From JABSSA01 sp039984715 (GTDB taxonomy: Bacteria > Pseudomonadota > Alphaproteobacteria > Rhodobacterales > Rhodobacteraceae): a stretch of 10,723 bases of DNA. Shown one piece after another: positions 6,608 to 10,723 of this stretch. A program made the position numbers and the translations under genes. Location of the stretch: positions 1 to 10,723 of the forward strand of contig JBDWUA010000011.1 of NCBI GenBank assembly GCA_039984715.1, read 5' to 3'. The stretch's first letter is position 1. Every line of letters begins with the position of its first letter. A model generated the notes under the pieces. It made no database searches and was not told the DNA's origin. It saw only the letters and a program-made list of their open reading frames with translations.

Positions 6608-6645
6608 TTGAAAAAGTCCGGAGTTATCCACATGAACTTTTTCAA
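6608..6645. repeat. Perfect 10-bp dyad enclosing a consensus DnaA box
   Basis: TTGAAAAAGT (6608-6617) and ACTTTTTCAA (6636-6645) are perfect inverted repeats around 18 bases. The spacer holds TTATCCACA (6624-6632), an exact match to the strong DnaA-box consensus. The element lies between the divergent starts of the Hint gene and tRNA-Leu, so it may be a promoter-region operator, a DnaA-binding site or a coincidence. No second DnaA box or A+T-rich unwinding region was found nearby, which argues against an origin. Confidence 0.55.
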
Positions 6646-6693
6646 GAATACCTCTCGCGTTGCCGAAAATCCTCTGCTATGTGGCCGACGGAT

Positions 6694-6777
6694 GCGGGTG
6701 TGGCGGAATTGGTAGACGCACCAGATTTAGGTTCTGGCGCCTATGGCGTGGGGGTTCGAGTCCCTTCACCCGCACCA
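6694..6777 (+). tRNA. tRNA-Leu (anticodon UAG)
   Basis: The acceptor stem GCGGGTG (6694-6700) pairs with CACCCGC (6767-6773), followed by discriminator A and an encoded CCA. The anticodon stem CCAGA/TCTGG encloses TTTAGGT, giving anticodon UAG, which reads CUA and, by wobble, other CUN leucine codons. A long variable arm and the D-arm bases GGTAGACGC are typical of tRNA-Leu. The T-loop is TTCGAGT. It seems to be a single gene; no clear promoter boxes could be assigned upstream. Confidence 0.97.
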
Positions 6778-6805
6778 CTATTTTCCCATAAAGCATTGTG
6801 ATTAA

Positions 6806-6821
6806 ACGAAATTTGTTTCGT
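6806..6821 (+). terminator. Weak hairpin after tRNA-Leu
   Basis: ACGAAA (6806-6811) and TTTCGT (6816-6821) form a perfect 6-bp stem with a TTTG loop, about 30 bases past the tRNA. The stem is A+T-rich and the sequence after it (CTTCAC) is not a U-tract, so it is only a possible terminator or processing signal. Confidence 0.3.
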
Positions 6822-7003
6822 CTTCACTGGGCGTCGATCCTTGGCCAGTATGAGGCCTGAGAATCACGAGAATTGGTGCCAATAGCCATGACTGTTGAAG
6901 CGGTGAGTGGGCATAGTGCTCATATCTTTTTGTCTTGCCGGTTGGGGAGTTCGTCATACAGTCAGACCCAAATTATCGTGTAGGTTGTGATGGGGTGCGC
7001 GTG

Positions 7004-7132
7004 ATGGACGAGCTATTGGCATTTTTGCGGGCAATAATTGTTGCGAACAGGTGTTCCACAGGAAAGGGTGGGTTCAAAGTTTTAGTCGTGTTGACGCATC
7101 CGAATTACATGGATGAATTCAATTGGCTTTGA
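7004..7132 (+). CDS. Doubtful 42-residue small ORF
   Basis: The frame starts with ATG after a GTG, with GGGG 8 bases upstream, and ends 18 bases before the better-supported gene at 7150. The same frame is open back to a TTG at 6935. The sequence MDELLAFLRAI is amphipathic, but nothing matches a family I know. It could be a leader peptide, a remnant of a longer gene, or chance. Confidence 0.2.
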   Translation: MDELLAFLRAIIVANRCSTGKGGFKVLVVLTHPNYMDEFNWL

Positions 7133-7149
7133 AACGAGGGTTGAGATCA

Positions 7150-7536
7150 ATGCGAGATTTTTTCGCTTTCCGGAAATTTTTAAGAAAAATCAGGATAAGA
7201 CCGGCTTCAATCACTTTGGCTGATGACGTGACTGATATTCGCGAGCGACGATTATTTTTGTCAGATTGGCCATATGAAATGGTTGTTTGTGAATTCGAGG
7301 ACCATATTCGTTTTTGTGATCTATCTGAATTGCTTGAGGATTTTGAAAATGGATTTCTCAACAAGGGAGAAGTTGAATGGGATGGAAATGTGGTTAGTCT
7401 CGAATTTGATAAAAAAAACCGCACCGTGACAGTCTGCGACATGTTTTGCGAGTTCGACGACGAAACATTGCCTTGGGACGAGTTCAAGAAAATTATCTTG
7501 AAGTCTAAAACACTAAAAGACGCTAAAAAGAACTAG
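7150..7536 (+). CDS. Hypothetical small acidic protein, unrecognised
   Basis: This 128-residue protein has a basic, helical start (RKFLRKIRIR) and an acidic body ending in a lysine-rich tail. The body reads as alternating beta strands and a helix: EMVVCEFEDHIRFCDLSELL, then WDGNVVSLEFDKKNRTVTV, and WDEFKKIIL near the end. I recognise no family. Size, charge and layout resemble the immunity proteins of bacterial toxin systems, but this is only an impression and no toxin gene is adjacent. The ATG at 7150 has GAGGG 9 bases upstream; a TTG at 7123 is the longest alternative. A+T content is high: I counted 32% G+C in 7141-7200 and 43% in 7381-7440, against 68% in 9481-9540, which suggests recent acquisition. 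Confidence 0.6.
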   Translation: MRDFFAFRKFLRKIRIRPASITLADDVTDIRERRLFLSDWPYEMVVCEFEDHIRFCDLSELLEDFENGFLNKGEVEWDGNVVSLEFDKKNRTVTVCDMFCEFDDETLPWDEFKKIILKSKTLKDAKKN

Positions 7537-7543
7537 GCAGGTT

Positions 7544-7577
7544 TTTTCGTCTGAGATGAAGTTTCAGAGAACGAAAA
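7544..7577. repeat. Interrupted hairpin after the hypothetical gene
   Basis: TTTTCGT (7544-7550) pairs with ACGAAAA (7571-7577), and inside it CTGA (7551-7554) pairs with TCAG (7564-7567), leaving a 3-base bulge and a 9-base loop. It lies just past the stop codon at 7536. There is no U-tract after the stem, so it would be a weak terminator at best. Confidence 0.4.
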
Positions 7578-7771
7578 TGTGCACGCTGTCTTGCCCGTAG
7601 TGAATCCAAACGTCTTTGATGAGGGTTTGGTTGCGGCCACCGGTATGGTGTTGAAAACTCATTGGTCTTTGGGATGTTTTTCCTTGCGTTCGCCCGTATC
7701 ATCTGACCTACCCGCAAATGCCTGGGCGTTGATGAGGGCGGTGTTTTCACGGGTATTGAAGAACTCTGTTT

Positions 7772-7811
7772 GAACCTCTTTCAGTCACGCATGCACTTGG
7801 CGAACCTATTT
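7772..7811 (+). repeat. GAACCT direct repeat, 30-base period
   Basis: GAACCTCTTT (7772-7781) and GAACCTATTT (7802-7811) match at nine of ten positions and start exactly 30 bases apart, on nearly the same face of the helix. Tandem binding sites for a regulator upstream of the sigma gene are possible. Confidence 0.3.
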
Positions 7812-7831
7812 GGCCATGGGGCACGTGGCAT

Positions 7832-7852
7832 TTCAAAATGACTGGTTTTGAA
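7832..7852. repeat. TTCAAAA-N7-TTTTGAA dyad
   Basis: There is a perfect 7-bp inverted repeat with a 7-base spacer (7832-7838 and 7846-7852). A second smaller dyad, ACGTT/AACGT, follows at 7857-7877. Together they suggest a protein-binding zone or structured RNA about 200 bases upstream of the sigma gene. Confidence 0.35.
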
Positions 7853-8062
7853 TTGGACGTTTTCGAATGCGGAACGTTTAAAAACATGCCGTGTTGCACG
7901 CTTTTCGGATTAAGAAATTCCGGTGGCTAGTGTCGTCATTCTAGATTTGCATCCAGGACGCTAAACCTCTGGTTGATATTGATATTTAACAGAAAAACCG
8001 CGTTCGGCGTTTGACTGGTCGCCTCATGGCGGGGTACGGCTAGATGGGTAAGCTGAGCTAGT

Positions 8063-8707
8063 GTGGGAAGTGACATTTCTTTGGATGACACGCATTCGAA
8101 AGATCGGGCAGGGACGCAAGACGGCATTGGGAATGTGATCCCAGAGGCCGGTGATCGTGCTGGAACTTCGGAATTTGTGCTGGCTCACATATCTTGGATG
8201 ATGCGCACGGCGCGCCAGTATCTTACGGATAAGGCGCTGGCGGAAGATGCCGTTCAAAACGCGTTTACCAAGGTCTTTACCAAGGGTGATCAATTCCAAG
8301 GCGAGGGGAACATCAAAGCGTGGATGCGGCGTATTGTTGTCAACGAAGCTTTGATGATTTTGCGCAAGCGCAAGTCGTTTAATGAAGACAAAGCAATTGA
8401 CCTTGTGACGCCGGAATTCGACCGCAATGGCTGCCGCTTTGAACCGTCATGGAGCAAATCACACTGTCCCGAACAGGTTCTGATCACGTCCCAGACTCGT
8501 CAACTTGTCATGGAGGCGGTGGCAAAATTGCCGGAAACGTACCGGATTGTCCTGTTGCTGCGCGACATTGAGGAACATTCGACAAGTGAGGTCGCGCAAA
8601 TGCTCGATATATCTGAAACAAATGTCAAAGTGCGTCTTCACAGAGCACGCGCAGCCCTTAAGGTGATTTTGGAACCCGGCATGCGCGATGGGAGGTTCGG
8701 CCAATGA
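8063..8707 (+). CDS. ECF-family RNA polymerase sigma factor
   Basis: The 214-residue protein contains only the two domains of an extracytoplasmic-function sigma factor. Region 2 (about 36-104) has AEDAVQNAFTKVF and the promoter-melting segment WMRRIVVNEALMILRKRK. Region 4 (about 148-203) has LPETYRIVLLLRDIEEHSTS followed by the recognition helix part SETNVKVRLHRARAALK. It directs RNA polymerase to a specific promoter set when freed from its anti-sigma factor, which is encoded next door. The start is the GTG at 8063, just past an in-frame TGA at 8054; the first 35 residues are low in family similarity, and a TTG seven codons on is an alternative. The ribosome site is weak. The target genes and the ECF subgroup cannot be decided from the sequence. 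Confidence 0.93.
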   Translation: MGSDISLDDTHSKDRAGTQDGIGNVIPEAGDRAGTSEFVLAHISWMMRTARQYLTDKALAEDAVQNAFTKVFTKGDQFQGEGNIKAWMRRIVVNEALMILRKRKSFNEDKAIDLVTPEFDRNGCRFEPSWSKSHCPEQVLITSQTRQLVMEAVAKLPETYRIVLLLRDIEEHSTSEVAQMLDISETNVKVRLHRARAALKVILEPGMRDGRFGQ

Positions 8708-9033
8708 GCTTGGACATGATTGGACGAAAAATGCGTGGCGTGATGTTTCGTGCGCCAATGATGATCACGTGTCGGGAGTTCGAAGCCTTCATCGTTGATT
8801 ATCTGGACGGCGCGCTGACCTCGAAAGAACGTTTGCTGTTCGAAGTGCATTTAAAGGTGTGCCGTGAATGTCGCGAGTATTTGGCCGCCTACAAGGCCAG
8901 CATGCAGGTGGCCCAGCAAGGGTTGAACGCAGATCAAGATTTTGAGGAAGAGATGGGCGCAGTGCCTGAAGATCTGATCGCGGCCGTGATTTCCAGCCGT
9001 ACAGATCCGGACAAAGTAAAAGACCCCGAATAG
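8704..9033 (+). CDS. Zinc-binding anti-sigma factor (zf-HC2/ZAS type)
   Basis: This 109-residue protein has the zinc-binding anti-sigma signature Cys23-x25-His49-x3-Cys53-x2-Cys56 (ITCREF...HLKVCREC), known to bind ECF sigma factors and, in some members, to release them on thiol oxidation. No membrane segment is present, so it should act in the cytoplasm. The C-terminal third is acidic and probably disordered. The ATG at 8704 overlaps the sigma stop codon (ATGA), and GGAGG at 8691-8695 gives 8-base spacing, so the two proteins are translationally coupled at a matched ratio. Several further in-frame ATGs before Cys23 are less likely starts. A hairpin terminator follows. Confidence 0.9.
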   Translation: MSLDMIGRKMRGVMFRAPMMITCREFEAFIVDYLDGALTSKERLLFEVHLKVCRECREYLAAYKASMQVAQQGLNADQDFEEEMGAVPEDLIAAVISSRTDPDKVKDPE

Positions 9034-9036
9034 ACA

Positions 9037-9061
9037 AGCGGCGCGATTGACCCGCGCCGCT
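9037..9061 (+). terminator. Terminator of the sigma/anti-sigma operon
   Basis: AGCGGCGCG (9037-9045) and CGCGCCGCT (9053-9061) make a perfect, G+C-rich 9-bp stem with a 7-base loop, three bases past the anti-sigma stop. It is followed by ATGTTTTATTG, a partial U-tract on the plus strand. Placed between convergent genes, it may also stop minus-strand transcripts, but that side lacks a U-tract. Confidence 0.7.
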
Positions 9062-9087
9062 ATGTTTTATTGATCCGGGTCGTTTGG

Positions 9088-10723
9088 TTACAACAGATCG
9101 ACGACAGATACAGTTTGGTCGGCAAAGACAATCAGATCGATGTCCAACAGACGATCTTGACCTTCATAGAACCCATCAGCCCCACCGCTGGCCGTGTCTT
9201 CGACAATCAGCTGATGCGCAGTTTCGCCGCGGCTGTTGTGGAACCATGAATAGGTCGAGAACGAATAATCTGCGAAGTTGCCGTCAAAATACGCGACGTC
9301 AGTGGCGTTCGGGTCTGCTTCGCTCCAGCTTTCGCCGTAAAGATAATCATCGCCAAGGCCACCATAAAGATGGTCATCCCCTTCGCCGCCCTTAAGTTCA
9401 TCGTCGCCTTCACCGCCACGCAGTGTGTCGGATTGTTCGCCGCCATCAAGATAGTCGTCGCCAACGTCGCCCAAAAGCAAGTCGTTGCCTTCGCCGCCCC
9501 AGACGCTGTCATCGCCCCAGCCCCCCAACAGGACGTCATCATTGCCATATCCGACCAAGCGATCCGCGCCGCCGCGTCCGATCAGCATGTCGACGCCAAC
9601 GCCGCCTTCGATCGTGTCGTCGGAATTGGTTCCGAACACGATGTCTTGGGCGCGCATCGATAGGTCGTCGAATGCGATGTATTCCGCGTCACCTACAACG
9701 GTTCTACCGGAATCGTCTTTCAGAGTGATATCGCCCGCGGCGTCCTGCGTGACGCTGTAGGTTTCAACGTCGCCCGCCATATAAAGAACGTTGTCCCGTG
9801 GCGCCGTTCCATACAGGTTATCCGCATCCATTTGGCGATCAAAGATCGCAACGTCGCTGATTTCGCCGGTAAAGTGGCTGTGAATGCTGTCCGTGGTGCC
9901 GGGGGTCGCGCTCCAACCGTTGGCGCCGACAATCAAGGCTTCGTCATTGCCATCCAGCCCGACCTGCAATTCAACGTCATAGGCAGCCCGGACGCCGTCC
10001 AAATAGACTTCAAACCCTTGATCACCAAAGGTGACGGCAAAGTCATAAGTCTGGCCGGTTTCAATGGCCTCTTCGATGGTGAAATAGTGACTTTTGTCCA
10101 CTGTTTGCAGTCGAATGGTCAGGTTGCCATCTTCGCTGATATACGCAGACAGATGCCCGTCTGCATTGCCGCTTGCATCCTTAGAGAACAGCCATTGGTG
10201 GTCAATCAACACATCTGCTCTGAAAGTCAGGGCGATGGTGCCGCCGGCCAATGACATTGCGTTTGTGTGGTCAAACACCAAGGCTGCGCGTTCATCGCGA
10301 TCAAACTCGTAACTGCCTGACGCTGCAAAGACCGGCGGGGTGCCATCATTGGCGGTAACCGTTGTGCCATCCGCAATTTCGGGTGTTTCATCATGATCGA
10401 TATCGATTGCGACGTGGCTTGGTTCGAGGGCGTCTTTGATGTCTTCGACGGTTGCGACGATGCCGTATGCGGGGGATGCGGTGTGTTCGATGTCGGAGAG
10501 TTTGACGAGGTCACCGTAGACGGTGATTGTGCCCAGTTCATCGAGGTTATGAGCGCCGCCATTATTGCCCTGATCGGAATAAAGCGAGATGATCGAGTGA
10601 TCCAGCACGCCGTCGCCATTGGCGTCGCCATAGGTGATGTCGGCGATCTCGGTTGTGTGGCCTTCAATGACGATGCGGTCGCCTTCGGCGCGGGAATAAT
10701 CGAGGATCATGTCATGGCCGATG
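9088..10723 (-). CDS. RTX-family protein with LamG-like domain (5' end outside window)
   Basis: The visible part is the C-terminal 540 or so residues. The frame stays open to the window edge, and the residues before the Met at 10710 continue the domain, so that Met is internal. Numbering from it: a block with DYSRAEGDRIVIEGHT (4-19) and a calcium loop DANGDGVLD (29-37), a module seen in other RTX proteins; a LamG/concanavalin-like beta-sandwich at about 130-300 (LVFDHTNAMSLAGGTIALTF, then GEISDVAIFDRQM), often carbohydrate binding; and 11 RTX nonapeptides at 361-459. An 81-residue end domain with YFDGNFADYSF and VFADQTV resembles the segment closing many type I-secreted proteins. It is probably secreted and calcium-folded; substrate unknown. 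It converges on the sigma/anti-sigma operon. Confidence 0.9.
   Translation of the reverse strand, partial: IGHDMILDYSRAEGDRIVIEGHTTEIADITYGDANGDGVLDHSIISLYSDQGNNGGAHNLDELGTITVYGDLVKLSDIEHTASPAYGIVATVEDIKDALEPSHVAIDIDHDETPEIADGTTVTANDGTPPVFAASGSYEFDRDERAALVFDHTNAMSLAGGTIALTFRADVLIDHQWLFSKDASGNADGHLSAYISEDGNLTIRLQTVDKSHYFTIEEAIETGQTYDFAVTFGDQGFEVYLDGVRAAYDVELQVGLDGNDEALIVGANGWSATPGTTDSIHSHFTGEISDVAIFDRQMDADNLYGTAPRDNVLYMAGDVETYSVTQDAAGDITLKDDSGRTVVGDAEYIAFDDLSMRAQDIVFGTNSDDTIEGGVGVDMLIGRGGADRLVGYGNDDVLLGGWGDDSVWGGEGNDLLLGDVGDDYLDGGEQSDTLRGGEGDDELKGGEGDDHLYGGLGDDYLYGESWSEADPNATDVAYFDGNFADYSFSTYSWFHNSRGETAHQLIVEDTASGGADGFYEGQDRLLDIDLIVFADQTVSVVDLL
9334..9630 (-). repeat. 11 tandem RTX nonapeptide repeats (protein-level)
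   Basis: Residues 361-459 of the visible fragment are 11 contiguous nonapeptides, from TNSDDTIEG to GLGDDYLYG, all with Asp at position 5. Most follow GGxGxDxLx closely, more so than in the left-hand RTX protein. They are expected to bind calcium as a beta-roll outside the cell. Confidence 0.9.

Larger units (their letters stand above)
6778..7149. other. Gene-poor stretch downstream of tRNA-Leu
   Basis: No well-supported gene is seen in these 372 bases. There is a small hairpin at 6806-6821 and a doubtful 42-residue frame at 7004-7132. The base composition becomes more A+T-rich towards the right. I looked for a repeated copy of the tRNA 3' end, as left by integrating elements, and saw none in the window. 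Confidence 0.4.
7537..8062. other. Gene-poor region upstream of the ECF sigma gene
   Basis: These 526 bases contain short open frames on both strands (for example 7579-7773 plus and 7523-7750 minus), but none shows a family motif or a good ribosome site. Dyads occur at 7544-7577 and 7832-7852, and a direct repeat at 7772-7811. GGAAC at 7871, followed 14 bases later by CGTGTT, loosely resembles ECF-type promoters but has wrong spacing. Degraded gene remnants, a small RNA or a long leader for the sigma gene are all possible. Confidence 0.4.

Noticed and set aside
6600..6650. Replication origin around the DnaA box
   Set aside because: There is only one box, no A+T-rich unwinding element, and none of the genes usual near an alphaproteobacterial origin.
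6694..6777. tRNA-Leu 3' end as the attachment site of an integrated element
   Set aside because: I found no second copy of the tRNA 3' sequence and no integrase in the window, so an integrated element cannot be claimed.
9084..9760. Several plus-strand open frames opposite the second RTX gene
   Set aside because: They are long only because the RTX repeats are G+C-rich and lack stops in other frames; no motif or ribosome site supports them.
10708..10710. ATG at 10710 as the start of the second RTX gene
   Set aside because: The frame is open to the window edge, and the residues upstream continue a domain that normally includes this methionine position internally.

Overview
The window looks like chromosomal DNA of a marine alphaproteobacterium of the Roseobacter group (Rhodobacteraceae). 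The reasons are a glnB-glnA operon next to an NAD(P)H-hydrate dehydratase gene, a VPLPA-CTERM protein, a free-standing divergent Hint-domain protein, and two large RTX (calcium-binding nonapeptide) proteins. This combination is typical of that family. The genus cannot be fixed from the sequence alone.

Layout from left to right. (1) 1-1809, minus strand: a 586-residue protein with an N-terminal array of N-x-G-x-I repeats, 20 uninterrupted RTX nonapeptides and a serralysin-like C-terminal domain, probably exported by a type I system. (2) 2030-2686, minus: a secreted protein with a C-terminal VPLPA sorting signal. (3) 2861-4707, minus: the nitrogen-control operon glnB-glnA (PII signal protein, then glutamine synthetase), closed by a strong intrinsic terminator. 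(4) 5179-6057, plus: a stand-alone ADP/ATP-dependent NAD(P)H-hydrate dehydratase, divergent from glnB. Its stop codon overlaps that of (5), a convergent Hint-family protein (6054-6554, minus) that has lost the usual catalytic Cys and His. (6) 6604-6777: a perfect dyad holding a consensus DnaA box, then tRNA-Leu(UAG). (7) 6778-8062: a gene-poor, partly A+T-rich stretch with one convincing but unrecognised small protein (7150-7536), one doubtful mini-ORF and several small dyads. (8) 8063-9033, plus: an ECF sigma factor and its zinc-binding anti-sigma factor, translationally coupled through ATGA and followed by a hairpin terminator. (9) 9088-10723, minus: the C-terminal part of a second RTX protein, with a LamG-like domain and 11 nonapeptides, cut by the right window edge.

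The core metabolic part is 2926-6057: PII senses nitrogen and carbon status and glutamine synthetase assimilates ammonium, with the hydrate dehydratase a metabolite-repair neighbour. The rest is surface and secretion related (two RTX proteins, one VPLPA-CTERM protein) or regulatory (ECF sigma/anti-sigma). The sigma pair lies tail to tail with the second RTX gene, so a regulatory link is possible but nothing in the sequence proves it. I found no CRISPR array, transposase, integrase or phage gene. I see no clear new multi-gene system. The stretch least explained by known genes is 6604-8062.
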